A stretch of 64,000 nt of DNA from Bugula neritina (GCA_964035545.1 OZ037768.1:7059241-7123240); one strand, 5' to 3'; positions 27,701-42,700 are shown, counted from the stretch's first letter. Numbers and translations: made by a program. Notes: a model not told the origin generated them from the letters alone.

Positions 27701-30700
27701 GATCAATTGATTGCCAAGACCCCAATATCTGCCAATGAAGAGCTCTTAAATGAGACCACTACTTTGGGTGATGTTGAAATCGAGTCGCAATTGTTAACTG
27801 ATGTTGATATTTCAACTTCTGTCAGTCAGCTTGATACAAGCCAAACACAAATACAACCTGTTCTAGAAAAATCTGAAACCTTCAGTTCGAAACCTTCTGA
27901 AGAAGTTGAAATTGTTTCAGTATCGCAACTTTCAGTTGTTGAAATGGATTCTAACAAACCATCTGAAGATATTCAGGTCACTACCATCTCAGCTGTAGCA
28001 TATGAACAATTTTTGTCTGTTTCTACTGATTTGAACCAGATTAAGACAGATGCAGCCATTCCTACAGAAAGTAACATTCCATTATCATCTCTAGAAACTG
28101 AAACAAAACCTATAGTTGCGAATCTGTCGGATTCTGTCATAACACCTTTAGAAAAGACATCTCCTGTAGTTTCACAAGTTTCCGATAAACCTGTATTGCA
28201 AGATGAGATTTCGCCAGTTGAAATGCCAGTGGCTCCAGTACAACAACCATCTGTTGCTCAAGAGAATGTTAGTGGGGAAGCACCAGAACCAATGGATGAG
28301 CCTGTACCTAAAGTAGTTTTGACAACAGCTACTTTGAACGATGTTGACAACATTTCAGATACGGCTAATTCAGAGCAAAAACCAGCATTGGCTCCCGTGG
28401 ATGTTTCACAAGTGAAAGCCAGTTTTAGCTCCGAGTTCACTGGCCCACAATATGATTCAACGGCTCCTGAAGAACTTGACTGTATCACTGACAGTCATAG
28501 CCAGGAAACTATACCCGTTTCTGTTACTACACTAGAACAAACTGTCGGGGAATTTTCAGTCACTCCACTTGAAACATCAAAACAAGACGTCAGTCAAAAA
28601 GAAGAAGTAGATGTAATTCTTGAAGAGGTTTCACCAGCTCAACCTTTAGCAAAAGTTGAAACTGGCATAACAGCGATTGATGCTAATACCACGCAGAAGT
28701 TAGAAGAATTTGAGATTGAATCAGTGGCACCACAAGAAATAGTTGTTACTGAAGATCAATCTGATTCAGTTCATCTACAAGCCGCTACAGCACCTTCTGT
28801 TGCCAGTGCTAAACTTGACAAGGCTGATGAGTTGTCGGAAATTCCTTATGATAGCACAGTTCCTGAAGAAATTCATGGTATCACTGACAATCATGGCCAA
28901 GCAATCATCCCTGTTTCGGTTACCACACTAGAGCAAACTGTGGATGCATCATCAGTCACTCCATTTGAAACATCAAAACAACATGTCAGTCAAAGGGAGA
29001 AAGTAGATGTAACTCTTGACCAGGTTTCACCATCTCAACCTTTAGCAAATGTTGAAACTGGCATAACAGCGATTGATGCTAACACCACGCAGAAGTTAGA
29101 AGAATTTGAGATTGAATCAGTGGCACCACATGAAGTAGTTGTTACGGAGGATCAGCCCGATACAGTTCATCTACAAGCCGCTACAGCACCTTCTGTTGCC
29201 AGTGCTAAACTTGACACGGCTGTTGAGCTATCCGAAATTCCTTACGGTAGCACAGTTCCTGAAGAAATTGATAGTATCACTGACAGTCATGGCCAGGAAA
29301 ATATACCTGTTTCTGTTACCACACTAGAACACGCTGTGGATGCATCATCAGTCACTCCCCTTGAAACATTAAAACAAGATGTCAGTCAAAAGAAAGAAGT
29401 AGATGTAATTCTTGACAAGGTTTCACCAGCTCAAACTTTAGCTAATGTTGAAACTGCTGTAGCAGCAGTTGATGCTAATACAACAGAACAGTTAAAAGAA
29501 TCTGAAATTGAATCAGTGGCACCACATGAAGTAGTTGTTACGGAGGATCAGCCCGATACAGTTCATCTACAAGCCGCTACAGCACCTTCTGTTGCCAGTG
29601 CTAAACTTGACAAGGCTGATGAGTTGTCGGAAATTCCTTGTGATAGCACAGTTCCTAAAGAAATTGAGATTACAACTTCTAAGGCAACGTGTGAAGCTCC
29701 TACAATACACAAAATTTCCGAACAATTGGATTTTGATCTGCACCAAGAAATGAAGCTCTCTGTAGATTACACTGCTGATGAAGCTCCAGAAGTCACGTGG
29801 TTTAAGGATGATGAAGAGATCACTGATTCTCAGAACACAATGTAAGATATTTTTATCATTTAAGTAAATACAAAAACTTTTTGTCGGATCACCCTTGTCA
29901 ATTTAGTAATTGATATAGTTAACATCAAATAATTTTTAATACGATGTGCTTTACAACATTTGTTGTTTATGTTGTAGAATCATCACTGACGAGATGATGT
30001 CAACATTATTAATAAAAGAATGTACGGTAGATGATGAAGGAGACTATGAAGTGGTCATTTCTAATGTTGCTGGGGAAGCCAGTCATATGTTTGAAACCAT
30101 TGTGAATGCTGAGAAACCTGTTATTGTCCAAGCTCTTCCGGATAATGTTGACGTGATTCTCCACCAGCCAGCAATGCTAACAGTGAAATTTGACAGCCCA
30201 ATGGAAACCAAAGTGTCGTGGATGGCCAACGGCGTGACTCTGGAAGACTCCGTCAAGTATCAGATAACAACTACAGAGAGTGAGACAAGTCTCCGAGTTG
30301 CTGACACAATCAAAGATGATGCTGACATGGTTTACACGTGCAGGGTAAAGAATATAGCTGGACATACAGAGACAGCTTGTTCTCTCACTACTATTTGTAA
30401 GTTGTTGTTTTGGTTGCAAATAAATTTTTATTTTGGATTTTTTTATTGTGTGATTTTTGTAAAAATGTTGATGGTTTTGTAGTAATTACTTGTAAAAGAG
30501 TTATCCTATAAATCAAATGAAAAACAATGTTACTACAGTCATATAACTGATTAATTCGCTAATTTTAATCTTACAGATGCTGGAAAAATATTTTATCTAC
30601 AAATGTGTACAAAAAATTAATGTAGTTTTGATCAATTCCTCAGGAGTTTTTCTATAACTTAAATTTAATGAGGTTGTAATTTCAGCTGAAACACCGGTAT

Positions 30701-33700
30701 CAGTGGATACGGTTGCTATTCATGACGCCATACCTTCCGATTCGGCTGCACCAGTCTCAGTTGAAGTGACAACTCCTGATGGTAAACCTGGACTTGTTCG
30801 TGAAGATGACAAAGCACCAACATTCGTGCAGTGCTTGCAAGATACAGATGTAAGTTTATCATAGCATTTGTACAATTCTTTTTTTCCTTGTATTATTTTC
30901 TATTGTAGAAATCTCAATGAGTTTCAGAGAGCTGTTTTGATCAAGGTTTTAATTTCTTTGTATGACCTGTAGAACCATTACTCATACAGATTGTTTAATC
31001 TATGATTATGTATACATGCAATGTGTGTATAGGTTAATGAGGGCTCCACTGCTTCCTTCATGGTGGAAGTCAAAGACGCAGCTGAAATATACTTCACTCG
31101 AGAAGGAGAGGTCATTGAGGATGCCGACAGATTCATAATATCCAGTCAGGATGACAAGCACTATCTGGAGATCTGTGATGTTGAATCAGATGACGAGGGA
31201 GAGTACACAGTCATATGTGAGAACCAGTATGGCCATGTAACTAGCACCGCTGAGCTTCTTGTTTCTGGTATGCTGCTTTAGGTTTCAATATGGTGTGTGG
31301 TTTTCCTTAACTTTATAATGGTAGCTTTGTCTTATTGAGCCTGACTTCAGTGTTTATATTAAAACTAAACTTGGTTGCTTTTTTAACTTGATAACAATTT
31401 AAACTTTCATACTTTGGTGTTTGCAGTGGAAAGTCTCAAGAAATTGGAGGTTTTGGACTCTCAACCTTCTGAAGAGAAGTTGGAGTACAAAAAGCCGTAT
31501 TTCACAAAAATACCTACACTTACTCTACCAGTGAAGCCCAAGGAGACAGCTACACTCATTGCTAACATAGATGGCACGCCTAGACCTAAAGGTAAACTGA
31601 TTATCATAAGCTGTACATCTGAACACTTTGCCAAGTTTTTGCTGAACACAATTGAAAAATTAAAGATTATTTGGTGTCACAAAATAATTAGTGTCATAAT
31701 GTGTCATCTCATCGGATAACGTCAATTGAAAAAAGCTATACAAGCAATTTTGAAGCTGTATTTAAAGACCCTCTTGAATAATCAAAGTATGTTTGGTGTT
31801 TTCCAGTTACGTGGTACAAGGTTACAGATGGTAAGCTAGAGGAAGCAGACGATACAAGCAAATACCATATTGAAGACTACGATACCACATATTGCTTGGA
31901 GATTAAGTCTACTGAGGAAACTGACGTGGGAACATATGTAGTGAAAGCTGACAATGAGGCGGGAGATGTGGAGGCGGAGTTTGTAGTGAAAATGCAGAGT
32001 AAGTGATTTTGCTCTCCGACAGCTCATTTCGGCTCTAGGTTTTGATTTAGTGATGAGGTCATGCTGACTTGCTATTAGTAGCTGTGCAGCAAAAGTTTCC
32101 TATCTGTTAGATTATTAAGGCTTTTAAAAATTACTACACTTCAAGCATGGATGTGGACTAGTTTTTTTAAATTAGCAATACCCAACTACATGCGTTAACA
32201 TCAGCCTTGGTTTAGGGGTTAAAGCACTGGCTTTGTAAACATGAGGTCATGGGTTCGATTCCCAGTAAAGGCCATTGATGATGTTAGGAAGAGAATCCCG
32301 TCATAATTGCTCCTGCGCCCCATTTGAATAATTATTCTTCAGCCCACTTAAAAAAACCCTTTCCATCAGGGGTTCTCACAGGGATAGCGACTCTAAACTT
32401 CCGTGAGTTTTTTAGTTGCAAGTATTAGTAAAATGGAGCATATAATAAGTTGACATTGTCTTACAGGTGAGCTTGTCTCCGACGAGATAAGTGTCGAAGG
32501 TAAGACTGGCCATGTGGAATGCTATTGCATACGATGTTGCACCTTGTAGCTAAATAGTAGCAACTAACTATTAGCCTATAGGAAATTAGTATTAAAAATA
32601 GCCAATGAGAAACCCGATAGCATTATTTGCACTATTCTCTTTTCTGTCACACGTTTGGTGTTATTCACAGAATTGAGCTGTTATTTTTTAAGAGCACACC
32701 TCGGAAATGTGTTATACAAGGCATGTAGGTCTAAGGAATATAGCATGTCACTAATCAAACTGTCTTTAAATCTCTTGGTACTTTCAACTTTCATCAAATT
32801 GATGTTCTTTCAATTATATAACTATATATTGTTTGCATTATCTGTTTCTGAAACTGATAATTTTTTTCGGCATTGGCATTTAACTATAACTTTTATACTG
32901 TATGCATGGTATTTCCATTTGCAACATTCTTTTGATCAAATAATGCAAAGCTTCATGTGTGGAAGTCGGCATAATATAAAATTCCTGACAGACATCTACA
33001 AACGTTCAACAAGTCCATATCTATCTCTCAGGTCACCAGCTTAATAGCAGTTGTCTGTACAGATGTTCCACTTACGCATTAATGTTCAAGCATGCAGAAA
33101 AAGTGTTATATTGTCTTTTGTACTTTCTATTGCCTTCTTTTTTTCTATCTAGAAACTGTTGTTGATGACGACACCGCTCTTCAAGCTTCTCCAGTATTAC
33201 TGAGGTCAACCAAACGGTCAAAAGCACCTCTCTTCACTGAAGAGCTGACAGACATTACCATATATTCCGATCAGCCGTTGGTATTAAAGTGTAAAGTCAC
33301 TGGACTTCCACGACCAGATATTAGATGGTTCAGGTATACAATAGCTACAACTTGTGCTACTACACCTCTTTGTTGCCAACCTGTATTTGTTTTGATGCAT
33401 ATGCAATTTGTATATTTATCGTAAAATAAAAAACATCAAAGTTTAACATGTTTTAACACAATAATTCAAAACTGAGCTTTGTCAAGTATTATGCAGAATC
33501 CAAGTATTTCTCCTTTCTAACTCTTAAAGTTATATAGCTGATTGCAACATTTGCATGCTATTTATTATATTAAGTTGAGTGTGTGGGGCTTTGATGGTTT
33601 CTGAATTGCCGTGTTCAATAAGATGTTTAAGCCATGATCCAAACTATAATACTCTTATTTACTTGTATCTTAATAATCATATTGACTTTTATTTTTTAGA

Positions 33701-36700
33701 AATGATATGGAGTTATTCCCCACTCCAAATGTCAATCTTGTGTATGAGAATGAGGTTACAACTTTAACCATCAATAAAGTTAACAAAGACCATTCCGGTG
33801 TCTATCGTTGCTTGGCAACCAATGATGCTGGTGAAGATGAGGTTGAAGCTAAAGTTACAGTGGAAGGTAATTTCATGTGTTTGTTACCTATTTATTTTTT
33901 ATTATTATTTGTTTTTAGTTTCCTTTATTTGTGTGAGGTGTTTTAGTCGGCATGCATTGTAATTTTATTTTAAGTAAAAAGAATGTAAAATCCCCATTTT
34001 TGTTTTGTATTTCTATAAAATATGTATCTATTGTCCAGGAAGCAACATTGACTCTGATTTTGACGCAGTTTCAGATTTTGATATTAATGACAAAACAAAG
34101 CCCTCTCAAAATTTAAAACCTGAAAAAGGTTCTCCAAAAGTTGCAACTACCCAGGTTATAGCTGAAGTCACTCCTATTGTGGATGCGATCAAAGATGTCC
34201 CCAAAACTATGACCAAGGAGGACAGTCCTAAAGTTGAAACAGAAGAAGAAACACTTCAAGTTGAAGTTGCAAATGACACTCCTGAAGTCACTGCTAAAGC
34301 AGATTCTCCCAATGTTAGCGCTGAAGAAGATATTCCCGAAGTCACTGCTAAAGAAAAAACTGTTGAAATTGACGCTACAAAAAGCATTTCTGAGATTTTA
34401 GTTGAAGCTGAAGTTGAAGAGAGTGCTCCTATAGTCAAAGAGGTAGAGGGCACTCCCAAGGTTACAGTTACTGAGGACACCCCTAAGAGTGAAATTGAAA
34501 AGGAAACTCAAGAAGTTGCTGAGGATGTTGTGGAGATTGAGGCCGAAAAAGGTGTTCCTGAGGTCTTAGTTGCAGATGAAACTCCTGTAGTTGAAGATGA
34601 AAGTGACATTCCTAAGGTTACGGAAGACATCTATGAAGATGAAGTTGATGACACTGATAATGTTACAGTCATAGAGACCGTCACCGAGATTGAAGCTCAA
34701 GAGGACACACCTGAGGTACCGATTCTAGAAGACATCCCCAAGAGTGAAATTGAAAAGGATGCTCCCAAATTGGCAAAGGAAGTTCCTAAGACTGAACCTG
34801 AAGAGGTTACAGTTACAGATGAAACCCCTATGAATGAAGTTGAAAAAGTTGCTAATGAAATTAAAGATACAGAAACCATTACTGATATTGAAACTCAAGA
34901 GGAGATGCCTAGTGTTACAGATGATACCTCTAAAGCTACAGTTAAAGAAGACACCCCTGTAACAGATGAGAAGGCAACTCCTAAAGTTGAAGGAGACACC
35001 CCTGTGCTAGCAGATGAGAAGGCAACTCCTGAAGCTACAGTTGAAAAAGACACTCCTGTGCTAACAGATGAGAAGGCAACTCCTAAAGCTGCAGTTGAAG
35101 AAGGTACTCCTGTGCTAACAGATGAGAAGGCAACTCCTGAAGCTGAAGGAGACACTCCTGTGCTAACTGATGAGAAGGCAACTCCTGAAGTAGCTGCTGA
35201 AAACACTCCAAAGATAAAAGTTGCAAAAGATGCTCCTAAAACTGAGGTGGCTGCTCCAAAGGTTAAACCTGAAGAATCTGCTTCCAAAGTTGCAGTAGTG
35301 GAGGATGTTCATAAAGGTCAAGCTGAAGTGGACATTCTTGAAAAGGCAGATGATGAAGTTGTTCCTGCGACTGATGAATCACATGAAAAGCTAGAAGGGT
35401 CTGCCCAGAAAGCTCCGTCATCAAGAGAAGTACCAACTGCAGATATTTCTGAGCTACATGCACCTGTGAATAACAAGCTCGTACCAGACACTAGAATAAA
35501 TGACGATCTTGTACAAGACTACGATGCTGATGAACTCTTTGAACCATTGGCAGTTTCCTCTCCTATTGACTCACCCAGTCAAATGATTCCTGAGACAACT
35601 ACTTTACCACTCAAAGAGTCTGTTGATGCAAATGTGTCTGAAAAACCATCCACGAAACTTACACAACCTGTGGATTCTAAACCGTCAACATTAATGGAAA
35701 CTACTCCATTTGATATCGTACAGCCTGGTGTTGCACCAGAAACGCAAGAACTTTTCGATGTTGACCAACCAATAGTTTCCGAAAAAATTAATGTCATAGA
35801 AAAATCTGAAACTGTAGTCAAATCAGATGAACCAATCACGGATGATGCTGTTGACCTTGTCGATAGCATTGGAAAAGGTAACTTGCATGTTTCGAAATTA
35901 GTTAGACCCCTGGTATGAATTTAAATGTGTTGCTGCTATATTTTGGTAGTGTAGTAGTTTCGGGATAGAATTGCACAACCCATTTAGTGTTTGGGTACCA
36001 ATAGCTGTAGAAATAGTACCATGGGGTGGTAGTGCAGACTTGTTTAAATGGTGGAAATGGGTAATCATAGTCAATAGTTTGTTCACTTTCTGGTAATGGT
36101 TTTGACTAACTGTTATATGGTAGTACTTGAGTATTTACTTGTGTTCCTTGATGTATTTTGATGATGCTGCATCATTTGGGTGATCTTGGAGAAAATAAAT
36201 TGAAAGCTTTATTGTGAATGGTGAGTTAGATTAAGCTCAGCTATATGGTGGCTTGTTTCAATAAAATAGCTTGTGTTATGGAAGTACTAATACTACATTG
36301 TTGCGTGTATAAATGTGTTTATTCGTATTTGAAATTGAAATAAGTCTGTTATTATTTAGATAAAACTGTTGCTCCTACTATTAACACACCACTAGATCAT
36401 GTGACTAAGACTGAAGGATTTCCCGTTAGTCTGAGAATTGGTTATACAGGACAGCCAACGCCCACACTCCAATGGTATACCTGTTTCTTATTATTGTTTA
36501 TTTGTAAAATAATAAGACAACTTCCACACATAGTTACTGAAAGCTGTCTTTTTTCAATATCAATAGCATAAAGTTGAAATACTAAAATAAGATTTAAAAT
36601 AACTAAATTACAATATCTATTGCTGTTGAACAAATGTTTTAGGCAATTATAAAACATAAAAATCAAAGTTCTTCAAAAACACCTTTGCAAATTTTTAGTA

Positions 36701-39700
36701 ACAACCTAATTTAAATAAGTTCTATCAATTATACTGTTGATTATATGATTGATTGATGGAAAATTTTTGGGCTCATCAACAATGTGCTTTACTATAATTG
36801 AAATATTTTTCCTACTTGATTACTAAAAATAAAGACAACTCCAAATAAGTTTTTAGGTATAAATATTAATGAAAGTTGTATGCTATAATTTACCTACCAC
36901 AATTTTACATCTTGATCACGAAAACTATATCTAGTGTCTATAAATATTCCTTCAGCGATTCTCGCTTGAAAAACGTTTTGTAATATTTGCTTTCAGGTAT
37001 TTGAATGAGCAGCCATTAGATCTGGTAGACAAGAAACATGTAACTTCAGTTGTTAACATAACGGATCAAACTCTCCATACTCTCACCATCTCTAGTACAA
37101 ACCCTTCAGACTCGGGTGTTTACAAGGCTGTTGTTACCAACGTCGCTGGTGAAGTTACCAGTGAAGCTAAAGTTACAGTTACCGGTAAGATAGATTTATT
37201 AATACATGTAGTCATGCTATTTAGTATTTCTAACTATATCTGCTATCACTTTAATAATTCTGCCATGTTTATCAACTTTTATATTGAATTCAGTGAGGTT
37301 GAGCTACATAGAACTATTCCTATATCTATACTTCTATATATTGAAAAAGTTTTCAAAATCAGTCTGACTTCAAATGTAATTCTCCTTGTATTTATTAAAC
37401 CTGCTAACACAATATTTGGCTGTAACAGCAAGTGAGACCTTGAGTGACAGTGCAGATGATGGTAGGTATCTTACTATTAGTAAATGGCGCTCCCCGCTCA
37501 TTGTGTACGGCTGTTTGTTAGTTGGTTCTCTTCTTATAAACCAAGTAGTTGTCCTCTCCCAACTCTTGGACTTGGTGAACATTCTTTTCTTAGCTCACTG
37601 CTTTACTTAGGTGTAGTGAGTATACTATTAGGTTTAGAATGGTATTGGCTCTTCTCTATGACATTGCTGTCGCATGCCCTTCTACCGCATTTGTTGCTGC
37701 CGGTTACAGCGGCTACCGTGTGTCTTTCTGACAAGCTGAGTAGTTGTAGTTTGCTCTTCTTGCTCACCATTCTATAGCTAAGCCCAAGAAACGCCAGGGT
37801 CCTAAGTTCATACAAAAGGTCAAGGATGTAATCGAGGTAACTGAAGGCGATTCTGTGACATTCAATGCTGAGGTCACAGGCTATCCGGAGCCTACAGTTC
37901 AGTGGACTAAGACCGATGTGGAGATAACATCAGACTTGCCTGGATTTGAAATTGAGCAGGAAGGTGGAGTGCACAGGCTTATTATCTCACAAGTACGACC
38001 AGCAATGGCCGCACTCTACTGTGCTACTGCAAAGAATGATGTTGGGCAGATATCGAGCCGAGGTCGTCTCAAGGTCAAACGTAAGTGTGAACATAAAATA
38101 ATTCTCATTTTTATGTGCCGTAAAAAAACAAATTAAGCATTTTTTTAAATTATGAAAATTTACCACATAATATAACATTATTTTTGCAGCTGCAAAAAAG
38201 CCTGAGATTCTTCAAAAGTTTAAGGATGCAAAAGCCCCTATCGGTGGTATCATTGAGTTCAGTACAAAGGTTAGAGCTTTTCCACCAGCTGAAGTTGTTT
38301 GGACACTGAATGATGAGCCAGTGGAGCAGTCAGATTCTGTAACTATTGAGTTTATAAAACCCATGACACACTCCATCGTCTTCCACGATGTGCCTGAAAG
38401 CATGCACCAAGCCCAAGTTGCTCTAGTGGCAACCAACGTGGCTGGAACAGACTCTACCTCTTCCAAACTTACAGTACAAGGCCACGCACCAAAGTTTATA
38501 CTCAAGCCTATCAAATGTACTGTTTTAGAAGGTGAGAGATAGTGGACATCTGTTCGCCGCATATATCTATATGCTCAATCTTTTTTTATTTCCAATGCAT
38601 TTTATTATCTTTTTATGTTGCTTGTAAATGTACATTTATATAATTTTAATTTTTATTAAAAATGTGTTATTCGAAATTTATTTTCTATTTTGTGAACATG
38701 TGACATGGTTCTGTCTGAGCCTGGGTTTCAATACATTTTCATGATAGTTTGATACTTGTTTTCAGGATCAACTGCTATGTTTCAATGCAAAATTTCTGGT
38801 GAGCCATACCCTAAAGTAACATGGTCTAAGGGAAGAAAAATCCTTACTACAACTAAAACCAAAAATGTTGAAGTGTATTATGATGAAGCAGAGGATCAAC
38901 ACAATGTTGTTCTAAAAGGTATGAAAATATTTTTTGCTTCTATTAGAAAAATTGTATTGGATTATTAGTAGGCAGTTTGAAGCCTTACATCTAATTTTAA
39001 GAACTCATATTTTCATTTGTCCGAGTTTATATTTTGTGATTTGGTTATAATTTTTGTGTGCTTACAGCAATTTTTCTCACGCTTCAACCCTATAATTTGC
39101 TTATAAAATAATTTGGCGTCACTAATTATAATAACTAATATGATTTGCATGCTTTAATAAAAATCTCTTCATGTTGATTTTAACCCATCAGGAATTACTG
39201 AGGATGTGAAAGGTAATGTACATCAAGGCTTTAGCTGAGTTTCACTAACTTACTTACCTTATGCCTGCATACCTACGCTATCATATTGTTTTAGTCATGT
39301 GACTTTCGGAAAATAAATTAATTTCTTTATGAATTATAAAATGGTGATGGAAAAACATTTAATATGATAGCGTAGTTATGTCAAGTGTTTTTCCAAAGTT
39401 TGGTTTACTTTGTGCAGACAACTCTCAAGGTGTGAGAAATGGTACCAGTGTGCCCAAAGTTAGTTAGCAGTTAGTCATTGTAGTGCTTCTTATTTCCTGT
39501 GATGAACATAACTATAAAGTATATTCTCAAAGGTTGTCTATGAGCTCATCACAAAGTATGTTGTATTTTGTACTTGAAGCTGGAACTTGACAGTTTGGCT
39601 ATAAAGTTCCTTATTTATTGCAGACGCTATGGCAGCCACAGCCGGCACTTACGTGGTAACTATTGAGAACGAACATGGCACCGAAAAATGCTCAGCCACG

Positions 39701-42700
39701 CTTATTGTAACTCAGGATGCAAAGGAAATGGAAGATTGGGTGTCGCAGCTCAAGAAAACGTAAGCCAACCCTCCTCTAGATATAAGCAAATCTTTACCAT
39801 TTCATATTTATAACTATTTTCCATAGAATAGTTGATGTGTATTTGACTCTCTCATATAAGTTAGGAGCCAAGATTTTTCTGACCATGTGATTTCCCTTTA
39901 ATTTATTAGATATTATCTGAATGTAGTTGAAATGCTTTCTGGCCTATTTTTTATATAAATGGGTTATTTGTAGATGATTTGTGACTCATCAGTTGCTTAT
40001 ACTTGTCATATTTTTAGATCAACTTCAATGTTTTTTGTGACCAGAATTTGTATCATTCCTTTAACCAACATTGCAATTTCTGTTTACTTACAGAGAAATT
40101 CATAAAGCTGAAGTTGAGGAAGATGCAGTTGACTGGGGAAATCTTAAAACTGCTCGTAGAACTTCCAAAGCGGAGGAAACTCAAGATTTAGACTTCAATC
40201 TCAGACATGTGCCTTCTGCAGAAGACGCCATAACTATTGAGACTACCGACGTATCACAGTCTCTACCGGTAAGGATTTTAGTCGATCAATTTTCGAGTTG
40301 TTCAATTGCATTTTCGAGATCTATGACATTTTCGAAAAGTCGTGTTACCTCAGCATGCATCTACTCTGAGCCTATTGCATATGTTCTAGATTTAAGTTGA
40401 GCTTTTTTGACTCTTGTATATAAATATTATTAGTTAAGCATGTTGGTTTTATATATAGGAGTGTGTAATGCATAATCATTTCAATAATAAGCTACAGAAA
40501 GACACCTCAGATGAGTCTTGCAGTAATTGTTTGCTATAGACGTTAATATCTTGTCTTTCCAACAAATTACTGTAGTAAAGTAGTGAGCAGTGTTTACTGT
40601 TCATGTGCCTACAATGTGCAAGGTTGATTACTCTACTTTGGATTATCCTGTGTAAACACATGTTTCAATAAGTAGGCTTGCCTCTATCTGTCAATTTCTA
40701 GTGCTAGATTCTTCCTAGGACTTGTTTATATTATTGTGCATTTTCTGGATGATTTTTCTGTTCTATTGACCTATACGTTCAAACTATAGCTAATTTTAGT
40801 AAACTTTAGGAAGTCTAAAACCTAAAAATAAAAGTCCAAGTGAACTCTGGCCATGTTTATTCTTTTTCATAGAAACTTTACCAGATTTATTTTTAGAAGC
40901 AATGTTTAATATAGCTCACTTGGCATGCAGATTACAACAAGTGCGTTCATGTTATGTAATGTGTGTAAAGTAGTATTATAAGGTTATGTAAATTGAATGA
41001 AAGTAAACAGTTGAACTTGTTGTAAACTGGGCAGGGTGTCCACCAATCTGTTTGACTATGGATCGTATATCCCATGTTTTCCGATGATATGTACACAGGC
41101 ATTACATTGCATATTAGCCATGTGCAAACTTACTTCACTTTAGTTGAGCTTATGTTGTAGTGGCTGTTGCTGCTTTATTCTTTTTTACATTTTGTTATAT
41201 TATTTTGCTTGTAACAGCCCTTTGAACCAGTTAAGCTACCAGATTTTGAAAGGACTAAAATTGAACCTTTGGAGCAAATTACAAGAGAACCAGCTGTAGA
41301 AAAACCAGATGAGCTGGAAATGGCTCCTGGTAAATATGAGTGGGAAAAGGTCCCCCAGCTTAAGGCAACTGCTGAAGAAAAGCAGCTGGTTATACCAAAG
41401 ATTAAGGTATGCATGCTTGTGTTAACTGGTCTACCATTTCTTTTCAGGCGTATTAGCAGAATTTGGCATTGTTTTTATCTCTTGCATTGCTTTTAGTATT
41501 TGAGTTTTTGCTTGTATTGTTGTGCGACATACTATTATTTATTTTAATACAAATTATTATATTTTTGAGTTCTATCTGCTTACATTTTTTCTTTTGTTGC
41601 ATTGAGGCTACATGGCATAAAATTTTGGTTTTTACTTTTTGAACAACTTAAGGATATCTTGGATTGTTTCTGCATTTTAGCGAGAATTTATTCGAGAATT
41701 ATCAGATGTGGTAGTAAAGGACAAAGAGACGGCCATCTTTGAGTGTGAAGTGTCGCTGCCGAATGTGCCCATAAAATGGTTTGTTAAAGGACAGGAAGTC
41801 ACGACTAGCCCTAAATATTCTATTTCCATGAACAAGAAAGTGCACACTCTTCGCGTGGAAAGCACTAGAAAGCTAGATGCTGGTGTAGTCAAGGCCGTGT
41901 TCTATCAGGCTGAGTCAAAGGCTTCTCTTACAGTCATAGGTAAGCTCTCAATATCATAGTTTCCACAGCTATTGTGTAGAAATTTTAATGTTCTTGTACA
42001 TAGCGAGGATGTCCCAATTTTCAACTGTAAATAGATAATGGAAAAAGTTTTTACATCAACAGAAGTAAAATACAAATCAATCTTTGGTGTTTTTCTTTGT
42101 CCAAAGTATGATTTGTTTCTCATATTTTATTTAATCAAATTTTCATTTTTTATGCTTGATTTAGGCACATTCCAATATATTTAATTTTATCTTCAATATT
42201 ATGTAACTCACTCTGCTAGGAGTGATGGTTGAGACTATAACTCTATTATGGCAAAATTCTTTGAATATTTTATTACATGTAACTACTTGCATGTTTTTAT
42301 CAGTTATTTTTTAAATTTGCCAGTGTTGTAGTTGACTACTAGTTCTGAATATAATGAGAATATTTTCAGTTATTTGAATTTCTTAAGTTATTATTTGTTT
42401 TATTTGTTAGTTATTAGTCACTCTTGATTTGTCCAGCGACCATTTCTACAAAAACAAATTTCTGTTAATTTATGTTCCCAAGTTAAACCTATTGTGGATA
42501 ATTTTCCAACAGATTCTGACTCTGATACTGAGTCAATACCAGATAATTCTCCATTAGTCCTAGATGGTAGGTATAGCATGTATTGTGATGTCACATGACC
42601 ATTGCAGTAATGAAAATTATAAATGATTACATTTGTTAAAAGCTCAATAATCGTAGGTGTTTCGACGTTGTGAAAAAATCTAGCGATCAAAGTTTTGTTT

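Noticed and set aside
32200-32275. A functional tRNA gene
   Set aside because: The A and B boxes are present, but the rest does not form a tRNA cloverleaf ending, and it continues into a repeat body shared with another copy. It is a SINE head.
32655-33044. 129-residue plus-strand open frame in an intron
   Set aside because: No motif, T-rich composition, no splice sites in a compatible phase, and it sits between two well-supported gene exons.
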